Counted from the first letter of the stretch, positions 34,300 to 43,688 are shown. The stretch is 64,000 nucleotides of DNA from JAAYRQ01 sp035647815 (GCA_035647815.1 DASRMR010000028.1:62001-126000), one strand, 5' to 3'. A program made the numbers and translations. Notes: generated by a model from the letters alone, not told the origin.

Positions 34300-35021
34300 T
34301 ATATAGCCTCCAATTCATCTATAATTCTTTTAGCCGCTTCTACATAGTTTTCAGCAGCAGTTATAGGTCTGCCTATAACTATATGATCTGCACCTAATTT
34401 AATAGCTTCACTAGGAGTAGTTATTCTCTTTTGATCGTTCTTTGCAGCCCATGATGGTCTAATTCCTGGTGTAACTATTTTAAAATCTTGGCCACAAGCT
34501 GCCCTAATTGCTTGAATTTCTCGTGGTGAACATACTACACCCGCAATTCCAGATTCCTTGGCCATTAATGCCCAACTAACTACTAAATCTTCTACACTCA
34601 TTCCTTTTACAAACATATCATTTTCCAACTCTTGCTGTGATATGCTAGTTAAGACTGTAACTGCTAAAGTTAAGGGCACATCAATTCCTGCCGATTTAGC
34701 TTCTGCAACTACTTCTGAACTAAGCTTTTTCATCATTTCCCTACCACCTGCAGCATGGACATTAAACATATAACAATTAAGTCTAGTTAAAACCCGCCCT
34801 GCTGCACCAACTGTGTTAGGTATATCATGTAGTTTTAAATCGACAAAGACTTTTCCACCTAATTTATTAATTTCTGTAACTATCTGGGGACCTGCACTAT
34901 TGAATAATTGCATACCTACTTTGAAAGCGCCTACATAATCCCTTAATTCTTCCACCAGTTTTAGGGCATGTTTTGGTTTATCTACATCTAAGGCCAGAAC
35001 AATTCTATCTTGAGCTTTCAC
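34299..35021 (-). CDS. pyrF: Orotidine-5'-phosphate decarboxylase
   Basis: 240 residues. Decarboxylates OMP to UMP. Begins RIVLALDVD; active-site motif FVDLKLHDIPNTV and the C-terminal VIGRPIT phosphate loop. The start is set at the GTG of MKAQDRIVLALDVD, with AGGAGG seven bases upstream; the ATG seven codons earlier lacks a site. Confidence 0.96.
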   Translation of the reverse strand: MKAQDRIVLALDVDKPKHALKLVEELRDYVGAFKVGMQLFNSAGPQIVTEINKLGGKVFVDLKLHDIPNTVGAAGRVLTRLNCYMFNVHAAGGREMMKKLSSEVVAEAKSAGIDVPLTLAVTVLTSISQQELENDMFVKGMSVEDLVVSWALMAKESGIAGVVCSPREIQAIRAACGQDFKIVTPGIRPSWAAKNDQKRITTPSEAIKLGADHIVIGRPITAAENYVEAAKRIIDELEAI

Positions 35022-35048
35022 GCCGTAACCTCCTAAACGCATATTTTT

Positions 35049-35984
35049 CTACAGCACTGCTATTCCAACTAATTCATCTAAAGTCATATTATTATTTATT
35101 AAATAAGCCTCGATCCCACGGTTGACATCTTCTGCAATATTAGGATAGACGAAATTTCCAGTCCCAATAGATACTGCACTAGCACCAACCATTATAAATT
35201 CTAGAGCATCTTCTACATTCATTATGCCACCACCACCTAAGATGGGAATTTTAACTGCTTGATAAACTTGGTAGACCATTTTTAATGCTACCGGCTTTAT
35301 AGCAGGTCCAGATAAACCTCCAAATATATTACCTAATGCAGGTCTTTTAGTATTTATATCTACTGCCATTCCGATCAAAGTATTAATCATAGATAACGCG
35401 TCAGCGCCAGCATCTTCTGCTGCTAATGCCATTTCCACAATATCAGTTACATTAGGGGAGAGTTTAGGAATCACAGGTAATGAAGTTTCGTTTTTCACTG
35501 CTTTGACTACTTGCATTATCATCTCTGGACTAGTGCCAAATTGTAAGCCACCTTGGGCAACATTAGGGCAAGATATGTTTAATTCAATTGCTCCCACACC
35601 TGCATGTTTTTCTATTAATGCAGCTACTTGTGCATATTCTTCCACGGTACTACCAGCTATATTAGCAATGACGGTCACATTTTTATCTTTTAAATAAGGC
35701 AGGTGTTCATTTAAAAATATATCGATACCTGGATTTTCAAGTCCGATAGCATTCAACATTCCAGCTGCTGTTTCTATTATCCGAGGAGTAATATTACCTG
35801 CTCGTGGTTCTAATGTAGTTCCTTTAACCACAAGTGCACCGATTTCGGAAATATCGATATAAGCTTCATATTCCCTACCATAGCCAAAAGTTCCAGAGGC
35901 TACAGTCACGGGGTTTTTCAAAGTTAACCCACCTAGGTTAACCTTCATATCTATTTTAGAGTTTTTAGCAGTGTTTTTATGCAA
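35049..35984 (-). CDS. pyrD: Dihydroorotate dehydrogenase B (NAD+), catalytic subunit
   Basis: 311 residues. FMN barrel that oxidises dihydroorotate and works with PyrK. Seen: LKNPVTVASGTFGYG, ELNISCPN, and the FMN-phosphate region PILGGGGIMNVEDALE. The active-site base is the Cys of NISCPN, as in class 1 enzymes. The start is TTG with AGGAGGGG six bases upstream, giving MHKNTAKNSKIDMKVNLGG. The reading frame stays open further into pyrK but without a site. Confidence 0.94.
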   Translation of the reverse strand: MHKNTAKNSKIDMKVNLGGLTLKNPVTVASGTFGYGREYEAYIDISEIGALVVKGTTLEPRAGNITPRIIETAAGMLNAIGLENPGIDIFLNEHLPYLKDKNVTVIANIAGSTVEEYAQVAALIEKHAGVGAIELNISCPNVAQGGLQFGTSPEMIMQVVKAVKNETSLPVIPKLSPNVTDIVEMALAAEDAGADALSMINTLIGMAVDINTKRPALGNIFGGLSGPAIKPVALKMVYQVYQAVKIPILGGGGIMNVEDALEFIMVGASAVSIGTGNFVYPNIAEDVNRGIEAYLINNNMTLDELVGIAVL

Positions 35985-36006
35985 AATAACCCCTCCTGAG
36001 TAAACT

Positions 36007-36786
36007 TCATATTTCAATTTCGTTGGTAGAAAATACTGGTCCATCTTGGCAAACTTTAATGTAATTGGTATCATCTGCTTTTAGTTTTCTAGCACAACCT
36101 AGACAAGCACCTACACCGCAAGCCATATGTTCCTCAATAGATACTTCAGCAAGGATATTATTCTCTTGTGCATATTTAGCCACTAAAGACATCATCGCTT
36201 CAGGCCCACAAGTGTATATATAATCTATTTGGTTGGGTTGGAATTTTGTATATAATAAATCAGTAACATATCCTTTATGGCCCAGACTACCATCTATTGT
36301 AGCAGGCATAAATTTAACTCCTATGTCATCTAATCTGTTTGTGGTTACTAGTTGGCTTACATTATCAGTTCCATGTAATACTGTTACAGTACAATCGGCT
36401 TCTTTTAGCTTACGAGCTAAATATATCAAGGGGGCTATACCTACTCCACCACCTACTAATACTACATTTTTATTTTCCATTAAAGTAAAACCTTTGCCTA
36501 GAGGTCCCATAACATCCAAATACTCATCAGCCTTTATCCTAGTAAGAATTTCAGTACCTTTTCCTACCACTTTATAAAGTAGAGTTATACTAGCTGTTTT
36601 ATGATTTACATCATATAGACTAATAGGTCTTCTTAACAAAGGATCAAAGGCTTTGCTAGGCAATACCTGAACAAACTGGCCGGGCATAGACTTAGCTGCT
36701 ATCTGGGGTGCTAAGAATTCTATTTCGTATAAATCTTTATCTACTTGATTGTTTTTTATTACTAATCCTTTTTCCATAAATGGCAT
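36007..36786 (-). CDS. pyrK: Dihydroorotate dehydrogenase B, electron-transfer subunit
   Basis: 259 residues. FAD and [2Fe-2S] protein that passes electrons from PyrD to NAD+. FAD-binding RRPISLYDV, nucleotide-binding LVGGGVGIAPLIYLARKL, and the C-terminal cluster Cys in CGVGACLGCARK plus VCQDGPVF. ATG with AGGAGGG. Pairs with pyrD downstream, 22 bases apart. Confidence 0.95.
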   Translation of the reverse strand: MPFMEKGLVIKNNQVDKDLYEIEFLAPQIAAKSMPGQFVQVLPSKAFDPLLRRPISLYDVNHKTASITLLYKVVGKGTEILTRIKADEYLDVMGPLGKGFTLMENKNVVLVGGGVGIAPLIYLARKLKEADCTVTVLHGTDNVSQLVTTNRLDDIGVKFMPATIDGSLGHKGYVTDLLYTKFQPNQIDYIYTCGPEAMMSLVAKYAQENNILAEVSIEEHMACGVGACLGCARKLKADDTNYIKVCQDGPVFSTNEIEI

Positions 36787-36821
36787 GTTAACCCTCCTTT
36801 ATAGTAACTAGTATCCTACAT

Positions 36822-38117
36822 TTACTCATTTACTATTTTCCCATCATTAGCGATTATTTTACCATTTATAATAGTTAATACAGGCCATCCGGTATAATTT
36901 TGTCCTTTAAAGGGAGTGTTTTTCCCTTTTGAATAAAATTCATCAGGATTAACTACTTTTTCTAAATTAGGATCTATAATAGTTAAGTCAGCGATACTTC
37001 CTACCCCTATATTTCCTCTATCCAGCTGCATTATTTGAGCAGGATTTATAGTAAATAAACTCACCATTTTTTCTATACTTATCTGGTTGTCTTTTACTAG
37101 GCTCATTACAACCGGGATAGCTGTTTCTAAACCTGATATTCCAGGTTCCGCTAATTCATATTCACAATCTTTAGCTTCAAAATCGTGTGGTGCATGATCT
37201 GTTGCTATACAATCTATTACCCCATCATTTAGACCTATAATTAAAGCATCTAAATCTTCTTGTGATCTCAATGGTGGATAAACTTTAGTATCAGTATCAT
37301 AAGTGCCTACTATTTCATCAGTTAAGGTCAAATGATGGGGAGTAACTTCACAAGTTATATTAACTCCCTCCTCTTTCGCCTTTCTAATAAGTTCTACAGA
37401 ACCTTTTGTTGATATATGGCAAATATGAATATGCGCTCCGGTGATTTTAGATAAAAGAATATCTCGAGCTATCATTATTTCTTCGGCAGCTGCTGGGATA
37501 CCTTTTAAACCATAATAAGTCGAATAATAACCTTCATGCATTTGTCCACCTTGGGATAGACTTACTTCCTCACAATGTAGTAAAACTGGTATATTAAACA
37601 TTTTGGCATAGTCCATAGCATTTCTCATTATATTTGCTCTAGTTACTGGTTCACCATCATCGGAAATTGCCACACATCCTGCTGCTACAAGTTGAGCTAT
37701 TTCTGTTATTTCGGCTCCCAATTGTTCTTTAGATATGGCACCTATAGAAAACACATTTACTACTCCTGACTTGGCCGCTCTTTCTTTAATAAAATTCGCT
37801 ACTGCAGCATTATCTATTACGGGATCAGTATTAGGCATACAACATATGCTAGTAAAACCTCCTACTGCTGCAGCCCTCGTACCAGTAGCTATTTCTTCTT
37901 TGTATTCAAAACCTGGTTCTCTAAGATGAACATGCAGGTCAATAAAGCCAGGACACACTATTTTATTTTGTGCTTCAATAATTATAGCTTCAGCATCATC
38001 TAGTTTGATATCCTCCGCAAGTTTTGCTATTTTATCATCTTCTATCAAGATATCCATAACTTGATTTACCTTGTTTTCTGGATCTATTACCCTACCATTT
38101 TTGATTAATATTTTCAT
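36822..38117 (-). CDS. pyrC: Dihydroorotase
   Basis: 431 residues. Zinc amidohydrolase that cyclises carbamoyl aspartate. Metal motif DLHVHLREPG, later ICHISTKGS and CIATDHAPH. Starts directly after pyrB (one base between stop and ATG), with the run of G at the pyrB end acting as its ribosome site. Confidence 0.96.
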   Translation of the reverse strand: MKILIKNGRVIDPENKVNQVMDILIEDDKIAKLAEDIKLDDAEAIIIEAQNKIVCPGFIDLHVHLREPGFEYKEEIATGTRAAAVGGFTSICCMPNTDPVIDNAAVANFIKERAAKSGVVNVFSIGAISKEQLGAEITEIAQLVAAGCVAISDDGEPVTRANIMRNAMDYAKMFNIPVLLHCEEVSLSQGGQMHEGYYSTYYGLKGIPAAAEEIMIARDILLSKITGAHIHICHISTKGSVELIRKAKEEGVNITCEVTPHHLTLTDEIVGTYDTDTKVYPPLRSQEDLDALIIGLNDGVIDCIATDHAPHDFEAKDCEYELAEPGISGLETAIPVVMSLVKDNQISIEKMVSLFTINPAQIMQLDRGNIGVGSIADLTIIDPNLEKVVNPDEFYSKGKNTPFKGQNYTGWPVLTIINGKIIANDGKIVNE

Positions 38118-38118
38118 C

Positions 38119-39039
38119 TTAGTTACCCCCCATCATCAGAAACAATATGGCCATACGTACAGCAACTCCATTGGCAACTTGTTCATCTACTAAAGATTTT
38201 ATACCATCTGCAACTTCACTAGATATTTCTACCCCTCTATTCATCGGGCCAGGGTGAAGGACTAGAACATCATCTTTAGCCTCTTTTAGATGTTCAGGTG
38301 TAATCATATATAAATCGGCATATTCGTTAAGAGAGGGAAATAAACCAGTAAGTTGTCTTTCCTTCTGAATACGCAAGACATTGATCACATCGACCCCTTT
38401 TATAGCTTGATCTAGACTGTAATAACTTTTTACTCCTAATCTTTCTACTTCCGGTGGCATTAAAGTTGACGGGCCTACTACTCGTATTTCACAACCATAT
38501 TTTGTTAAAGCATAAATATTGGACCTAGCAACCCTGCTATGCAAAATATCTCCTACTATAGCCACTTTTAAGTTTTCCAAAGTCCCTTTTTTCTCTCTAA
38601 TACTATACAAATCTAACAAAGCTTGAGTAGGATGTTCATTAGCCCCATCACCTGCATTAATAACATGCATATTAGTATTGCGAGCTACATAATGGGAAGT
38701 ACCACTCATAGAATGTCTTAGTACAACAACATCAAACCCCATCATCTCAATATTTTTAATCGTATCCCTTAGATTTTCACCTTTTTGCACACTACTTGTA
38801 GATACATTTAAGTTAACTGCATCAGCACTCAAATATTTTCCTGCAATTTCAAAGGAGGTTCTGGTCCTAGTACTGTTTTCATAAAAGACCGTCGCTAGTG
38901 CTTTGCCACGCAAGGTAGGCACTTTTTTAATATCTCTACGAATTATATCCTTCATAGGCATTGCAGTATCTAAAATAAGATCAATTTCTTCTTTGCTTAG
39001 ATCTTTTATTCCTAAAAGATCTTTATTTGCTAATTTCAT
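38119..39039 (-). CDS. pyrB: Aspartate carbamoyltransferase catalytic chain
   Basis: 306 residues. Makes carbamoyl aspartate. Carbamoyl-phosphate motif FYENSTRTRTSFE and the later VLHPGPMNRGVEI. The start is MKLANKDLLG, with GGGAGG eight bases upstream; an upstream in-frame start would run into the attenuator. First structural gene after pyrR, behind a PyrR attenuator. No pyrI in the window. Confidence 0.96.
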   Translation of the reverse strand: MKLANKDLLGIKDLSKEEIDLILDTAMPMKDIIRRDIKKVPTLRGKALATVFYENSTRTRTSFEIAGKYLSADAVNLNVSTSSVQKGENLRDTIKNIEMMGFDVVVLRHSMSGTSHYVARNTNMHVINAGDGANEHPTQALLDLYSIREKKGTLENLKVAIVGDILHSRVARSNIYALTKYGCEIRVVGPSTLMPPEVERLGVKSYYSLDQAIKGVDVINVLRIQKERQLTGLFPSLNEYADLYMITPEHLKEAKDDVLVLHPGPMNRGVEISSEVADGIKSLVDEQVANGVAVRMAILFLMMGGN

Positions 39040-39062
39040 GATTTTTAACCTCCCTATAGAAT

Positions 39063-39150
39063 AAAAAAACCTTTCAAGCCACACTGACAAGAAAGGTAAT
39101 CTAAGGTTATCACCTTAGTCCCCTTGCCAGCCTCTCGGGACCGAATTAAA
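39063..39150 (-). promoter_or_regulatory. PyrR-dependent attenuator between pyrR and pyrB
   Basis: On the minus strand the leader carries a PyrR binding loop (TCCCGAGAGGCTGGCAAGG, matching the TCCnGnGAGG(C/T)nnGCAAGG pattern), followed by a terminator ACCTTTC / GAAAGGT (39069-39075 with 39091-39097) and a T run. PyrR with UMP is known to stabilise the anti-antiterminator so that the terminator forms. Confidence 0.88.
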
Positions 39151-39159
39151 GGAGCATAT

Positions 39160-39711
39160 TTATTCTTTTATTATTTCTTCGATCATTACTTCATCTTCAC
39201 CATCTATTTCCAATACTTTGACAGTAATCACCTCTTGTTTAGAAGTCGGGGTATTTCTGCCTACATAATCAGCTTTAATAGGTAATTCCCGATGGCCTCT
39301 ATCTATTAACACTGCTAATTGTATAGATTGGGGCCTGCCCAAATCTATCAATGCATCTAGTGCGGCCCTAACTGTTCTACCCGTAAAAAGCACATCATCT
39401 ACTAAGACAATTATTTTATCACTAATATTAAAATCGACTTCTGTTCTATGAACTTTTGGGTGGTATCCTAAGGTGGTTAGATCATCTCTATATAAGGTTA
39501 TGTCTAATATACCTACAGGAATGTTGACTCCTTCGATTTCTTGGATTATATCGGCTAGTCTGTAGGCTAGTGGACCTCCACGACGACGAATTCCTATTAT
39601 AACTACATCTTTTATACCTTTGTTTTTTTCGATTATCTCATGTGCTATGCGAGTTAATGCTCTTTTTATCCCCATTTCATCCATAACTTGGTGTTTTGCT
39701 ACTAAATTCAT
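39160..39711 (-). CDS. pyrR: Bifunctional pyr operon attenuation regulator / uracil phosphoribosyltransferase
   Basis: 183 residues. Binds pyr leader RNA in response to UMP and has uracil phosphoribosyltransferase activity. PRPP motif IIVLVDDVLFTGRTVRAALD; GIRRRGGPLAYRL near the N-terminus. The start is MNLVAKHQVMDE, with AAGGGGG seven bases upstream. Flanked on both sides by PyrR attenuators. Confidence 0.96.
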   Translation of the reverse strand: MNLVAKHQVMDEMGIKRALTRIAHEIIEKNKGIKDVVIIGIRRRGGPLAYRLADIIQEIEGVNIPVGILDITLYRDDLTTLGYHPKVHRTEVDFNISDKIIVLVDDVLFTGRTVRAALDALIDLGRPQSIQLAVLIDRGHRELPIKADYVGRNTPTSKQEVITVKVLEIDGEDEVMIEEIIKE

Positions 39712-39746
39712 GATTTTCCCCCTTTTAGTTTTTACCAAAACATAAG

Positions 39747-39828
39747 AAAAGCCTGCCAAAAGCGCGAGGCTAAAGGCAGGCCAAAGTAATCCCGTTATCC
39801 CTTGTTAGCCTCACAGGACTAACTTAAA
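39747..39828 (-). promoter_or_regulatory. PyrR-dependent attenuator upstream of pyrR
   Basis: Minus-strand leader with the binding loop AGTCCTGTGAGGCTAACAAGG split around the TCC and GAGG core, then terminator GCCTGCC / GGCAGGC (39751-39757 with 39775-39781) and a T run. Gives PyrR autoregulation. Confidence 0.88.
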
Positions 39829-39844
39829 GGTTCTTCAATTGATT

Positions 39845-40783
39845 TTAATCAATGTGTCTATCCATGTCAATATTTATTTTTCTAAGTTCGAACAAAATAT
39901 TTTCCATATAATTTGGTGTTAAACTCCTAAATTCCATATATTTTCCCCTAGTAGGATGAACAAAACCTAAAAGCTCGGCATGCAAAGCTTGTGAATCTAG
40001 ATTAAAATGTTTGCGTCTGGGGCCATACATTTGGTCACCAACTACCGAATGTTTTATATAGGAAAAATGTACTCTAATCTGATGAGTTCGGCCAGTAATT
40101 AATTTTACCTGAACTAAAGTGTAATCAGAAAATCTTTCTAATATCCGATATTCACTAATAGCCTTTCTACCCTCTTTTATGACGGCCATTTTCTTGCGAT
40201 CAGTTTTACTTCTTCCTATAGGTGCATCTATTATGCCTAAATTTTCTTTAATTATTCCATGAACTAAGGCAATATATTCTCTTGTCACCTTTTGTTCCTT
40301 AAATTGTGCGGCTAAATGTTGATGGGCATTATCATTTTTAGCTACTACCATTACACCGGATGTGTCCTTATCCAGACGATGTACTATCCCTGGCCTAGTT
40401 GCCCCATTTATAGATGATAATTCCTTAACATGAAAAAGTAGTGCATTTACTAAAGTGTTTTCCGTATTCCCGTGAGCAGGATGTACTACCATGTTTTTCG
40501 GTTTATTAATTACTACTAAGTCTTGATCTTCATATATTATTTCCAATGGTATATCTTGAGCTATGAGTTTAACCTCACGAAACTCAGGAATAACTATCTT
40601 TATTTCTTCCCCAGCTTTTAAGCGATAACTAGCTTTTCGAATCTGATTATCAACTTTGACTTTTTCGGTATCTATTAAAGCTTTTACTTGGGATCGTGAT
40701 AAACCTTCAAGTGTACCAGCAATAAAGATATCCAACCTTTCCCCTTCCATATCATCCTCTACATCTAAAGATTCAATGCGCAT
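39845..40783 (-). CDS. rluD: RluD/RluA-family 23S rRNA pseudouridine synthase
   Basis: 312 residues. N-terminal S4 RNA-binding domain (GERLDIFIAGTLEGLSRSQV), then the pseudouridine synthase domain with catalytic Asp138 in HRLDKDTSG and GRTHQIRVH. Directly follows and overlaps lspA, the usual Firmicute order. Specificity among RluA-type enzymes is inferred from synteny. Confidence 0.9.
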   Translation of the reverse strand: MRIESLDVEDDMEGERLDIFIAGTLEGLSRSQVKALIDTEKVKVDNQIRKASYRLKAGEEIKIVIPEFREVKLIAQDIPLEIIYEDQDLVVINKPKNMVVHPAHGNTENTLVNALLFHVKELSSINGATRPGIVHRLDKDTSGVMVVAKNDNAHQHLAAQFKEQKVTREYIALVHGIIKENLGIIDAPIGRSKTDRKKMAVIKEGRKAISEYRILERFSDYTLVQVKLITGRTHQIRVHFSYIKHSVVGDQMYGPRRKHFNLDSQALHAELLGFVHPTRGKYMEFRSLTPNYMENILFELRKINIDMDRHID

Positions 40784-41225
40784 TTAAGTTATCACTCCCA
40801 TCTATAAAAAAAAGATATATTAACAAACCAATACTCCCACACACGATTCCTATATCTGCAATATTGAAAACCGGCCACCATCCTATACTCAAAAAATCAA
40901 TAACACTACCATAAAGCAACCTATCTATAAGATTTCCAACTGTTCCACCTACTATAAATCCCGAAAAATATTGCACATAAAATATAGGAGTATATGTATA
41001 ATTATAAAAGCTTAAAAAACCTATAACTATAAAAGCTATTATTATAAAAAACCATGATTTACCCTGTAGTATCCCAAATGCTGCCCCAGCATTCTGAACA
41101 TATGTTAAACTAAATATCCCATCGATTAAGCTTATACTTTGACCTACTTCAAAATTATTTATAATCCAAAACTTACTTACTTGATCTAGGGAAAGTATAA
41201 TTAAAAAGCTTATAATAAATCTCAA
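40773..41225 (-). CDS. lspA: Lipoprotein signal peptidase (signal peptidase II)
   Basis: 150 residues. Membrane aspartyl protease that trims prolipoproteins. Four hydrophobic helices; catalytic Asp110 in GSVIDFLSI and Asp124 in FNIADIGIV, plus NAGAAFG and GNLIDRL. It overlaps rluD by 11 bases. Confidence 0.96.
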   Translation of the reverse strand: MRFIISFLIILSLDQVSKFWIINNFEVGQSISLIDGIFSLTYVQNAGAAFGILQGKSWFFIIIAFIVIGFLSFYNYTYTPIFYVQYFSGFIVGGTVGNLIDRLLYGSVIDFLSIGWWPVFNIADIGIVCGSIGLLIYLFFIDGSDNLNAH

Positions 41226-41347
41226 TTAAATTTTCCTCCCATAATAATGTATAGCTACTCAAAATTCATCTTATTTTAACCTAATTCAAAAAGCAAGCTA
41301 TCTAAACCGAACCTTTTGTATTTTATGGCTTACATTATCAATAATTG

Positions 41348-41379
41348 TTTCTTATCTTTAGCTAAAACTAGATAAGAAA
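41348..41379. repeat. 10-bp inverted repeat between divergent lspA and a small membrane-peptide gene
   Basis: TTTCTTATCT / AGATAAGAAA with a 12-base loop, 35 bases before the TTG of the small plus-strand gene. No T run follows. It may be an operator or a 5' untranslated hairpin. Confidence 0.5.
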
Positions 41380-41414
41380 TATATAAACACTATTATTTCT
41401 TTAAGGAGAAAAAA

Positions 41415-41591
41415 TTGAAAAACAGAATAATTTTGATGGCTATGGGTATGTCTTTAATCATTTTGACTCTTAAGACTATCGCATTTTGGTTTGTTATCGG
41501 ATTAATTGGAGTTGGGGCAGGATTTGCCATGCCGATAGAAGGAAAAGAAATCTTTACTGATGACCTACTTCCCGAAAATAACTCTAACTAA
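41415..41591 (+). CDS. Small membrane protein, 58 residues
   Basis: TTG start with AAGGAG six bases upstream. The product is MKNRIILMAMGMSLIILTLK, continuing through a second hydrophobic stretch (TIAFWFVIGLIGVGAGFAM) and ending in an acidic tail (EIFTDDLLPENNSN). One or two membrane segments, about residues 4-17 and 22-39. Not recognised. It runs opposite to the neighbouring genes and ends 7 bases before the stop of the terpene-synthase-like gene. Good ribosome site and amphiphilic layout argue it is real. Confidence 0.6.
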   Translation: MKNRIILMAMGMSLIILTLKTIAFWFVIGLIGVGAGFAMPIEGKEIFTDDLLPENNSN

Positions 41592-41598
41592 ATAAAAA

Positions 41599-42684
41599 TT
41601 ATATGAATCTTCTAACTAGCTTGCATAAACGGTAAATATTCTTGGTATTACCTCCCATATCATTAAGTAAGTCTAGTTTTATTTGATCTAGTCCATTCTT
41701 TTTCACTTTTTCATCAGACAAGTACATAGCTAAAAGACCTTGCACAACAGTAAGATGAAAATTCTCTGGGGGTAAATCTTTAGCATAGGCTTTAGCATTT
41801 CTGCCAAAAAGCTTTAATCTATCAGTCATTTCTTCATTATCTTTATAATAAAAGGTGAAATTTAAGTCACCACCCTCGATATCTTCCTCTTGATCAATTA
41901 AATAGTCTAACAAGATATGTAGACCACAAATCCATGGAAAATATGTAGTCACACAGTTTTCTACTGCAGAATATTGTAAATCCTTTTTGCTAGCTAGTTT
42001 AAATAATGCGAAAATCCCTAATGTTGATCCAGTAGCAGCAGCATATTCTTGCCACTTTAAGCTAGGCAGTTCTTGACCCTTATGATTAGCCCATTCAATT
42101 AAAACTGCTTCCCTCTTATCCCAATCTAAATGTTTCTTAACTTGTAGATTAATATAAAGCTCAGTTAGAGCTAGAATTTCTTCCTGAACAATATAGTATG
42201 ATGGTAGTTTTTCCACTACTTCTCTACATTCATCAACTAATGTAGATAAATAACTAGAATCATTACCATATATATAATCACTATAATAGTTTGAACATCT
42301 AGTATTAGGGGTTAAGGCATCAATTAAAGATTGATGCAGAGTAATAAATGCTTTTTCTTCTGTTACACCTGCTCTGTCACATAAATTATCCAGATAATCA
42401 CATATAGTTTGATAAGCGACTATTAAAGCAATTAAATCCTTTTGATAAATATTGTTTACAGCATAAACAGAACCACCTTGGCAATGAAAGGCCTTGGCAT
42501 CTAGACTAGCAAGTGCTTGTACCCTTAATACCTCATTTTCTATTTTACTAGCTATATTTGTCCAATACTTTAATTTTCGGTTAACTAGTGGTATGACTCT
42601 AAAAACATAATTAGATAAAATCTTTAATTGTCTATTATCAGTTTCTTTAATTGGGTCTTTTTCTAACTCAATAACTGTTGACAT
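41599..42684 (-). CDS. YtpB-like (DUF2600) large terpene synthase, tetraprenyl-beta-curcumene synthase family
   Basis: 361 residues. The family cyclises or folds C35 prenyl diphosphates; B. subtilis YtpB makes tetraprenyl-beta-curcumene. The Asp-rich motif is DYLDNLCDR (96-104), with a second acidic region LLDYLIDQEEDIEGGDLNF. Also seen is FHCQGGSVYA, typical of the family. No membrane helix. It overlaps the polyprenyl synthase by 22 bases, so the pair probably makes one product. The real product here is not known. Confidence 0.8.
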   Translation of the reverse strand: MSTVIELEKDPIKETDNRQLKILSNYVFRVIPLVNRKLKYWTNIASKIENEVLRVQALASLDAKAFHCQGGSVYAVNNIYQKDLIALIVAYQTICDYLDNLCDRAGVTEEKAFITLHQSLIDALTPNTRCSNYYSDYIYGNDSSYLSTLVDECREVVEKLPSYYIVQEEILALTELYINLQVKKHLDWDKREAVLIEWANHKGQELPSLKWQEYAAATGSTLGIFALFKLASKKDLQYSAVENCVTTYFPWICGLHILLDYLIDQEEDIEGGDLNFTFYYKDNEEMTDRLKLFGRNAKAYAKDLPPENFHLTVVQGLLAMYLSDEKVKKNGLDQIKLDLLNDMGGNTKNIYRLCKLVRRFI

Positions 42685-43688
42685 TCTAAATCCTCCGTAA
42701 CCCTGTTTTTATTCAATTTTCTATAGTAATCATTAAATATATAAATGCTTAAATCCCTAAGCTGATTTTGTACCATCGATTCAGGTAATTCCGCAATTAT
42801 ATTTAAACCTGATTGTAAGAAAACTCTAGCCCTACGTAAAGATTCAGTGATTGCATCAGTATCTTCTATCAACTTTATAACTTGGGGTAATGAGTCTAGG
42901 GTAATTCCATCTTGATCTAGAATACTCCTCAAAGAGATTCCCACCTCAAGATCTTTTAAGGCCATAATTACTGGTAAAGTAATATTACCTTGGATTAAGT
43001 CATTTCCGGTTGTTTTTCCTAATAAAGTTGCATCAGAAGTGAAATCTAGAATATCATCTATTAATTGAAAAGCATATCCAACACATAATCCATATTGTTC
43101 TAATATCGAAACTTCATAAGCAGACATGTTGCTTGCAAGTGCACCAACTTTACAACTAGATGCAAATAAACAGGCTGTTTTTTTATAAGTTTTATCATAA
43201 TAATCTTCTTCAGAAATATTATAATCGTATAACATAGTAAGCTGTTTAATCTCACCTGAACACATTATTTGAATAGTTTCTGTAATGTTTTCTAAAATAA
43301 GTGGAAGGTTATGGCGATTAATGAGGTTGAAAGCAGTAGCAAAAAGATAGTCACCAGTTAATACACTGGTCTCATTACCCCACATACTATTAAGACTCTC
43401 TTTACCTCTTCTAGTATAAGAATGATCAATAATGTCATCATGGATAAGTGAAGCAAGATGGATTAACTCGACTGCTACTGCCACATCACGAACTACATCT
43501 TCATTATGCGCATGTAATGATGCGGTAAGATGAACTAGTCTGGGACGTAACATTTTTCCATTAGTTTGCAAAAGATAGTTAATTACACTATTTATTTGAG
43601 GACTATCTGTTAACAAGACTTGCCTCATGCGTTCTTGTATAGCTTGGGCGGGAAAAGAATAATGTTGAATCGTAGATTTTTCGCTCAT
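42663..43688 (-). CDS. Long-chain polyprenyl diphosphate synthase
   Basis: 341 residues. Trans-prenyltransferase with DDIID (84-88) and DDILD (211-215). Small residues before the first motif (HLASLIHDD) permit a long chain, consistent with C30-C40 products such as heptaprenyl diphosphate. GKMLRPRLVHL is the N-terminal substrate site. It overlaps the YtpB-like gene, which would use a C35 product. It may also serve quinone synthesis. Confidence 0.88.
   Translation of the reverse strand: MSEKSTIQHYSFPAQAIQERMRQVLLTDSPQINSVINYLLQTNGKMLRPRLVHLTASLHAHNEDVVRDVAVAVELIHLASLIHDDIIDHSYTRRGKESLNSMWGNETSVLTGDYLFATAFNLINRHNLPLILENITETIQIMCSGEIKQLTMLYDYNISEEDYYDKTYKKTACLFASSCKVGALASNMSAYEVSILEQYGLCVGYAFQLIDDILDFTSDATLLGKTTGNDLIQGNITLPVIMALKDLEVGISLRSILDQDGITLDSLPQVIKLIEDTDAITESLRRARVFLQSGLNIIAELPESMVQNQLRDLSIYIFNDYYRKLNKNRVTEDLECQQLLS

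Noticed and set aside
35985..36074. Longer pyrD start overlapping pyrK
   Set aside because: No ribosome site for the upstream ATG, whereas AGGAGGGG precedes the TTG at 35984.
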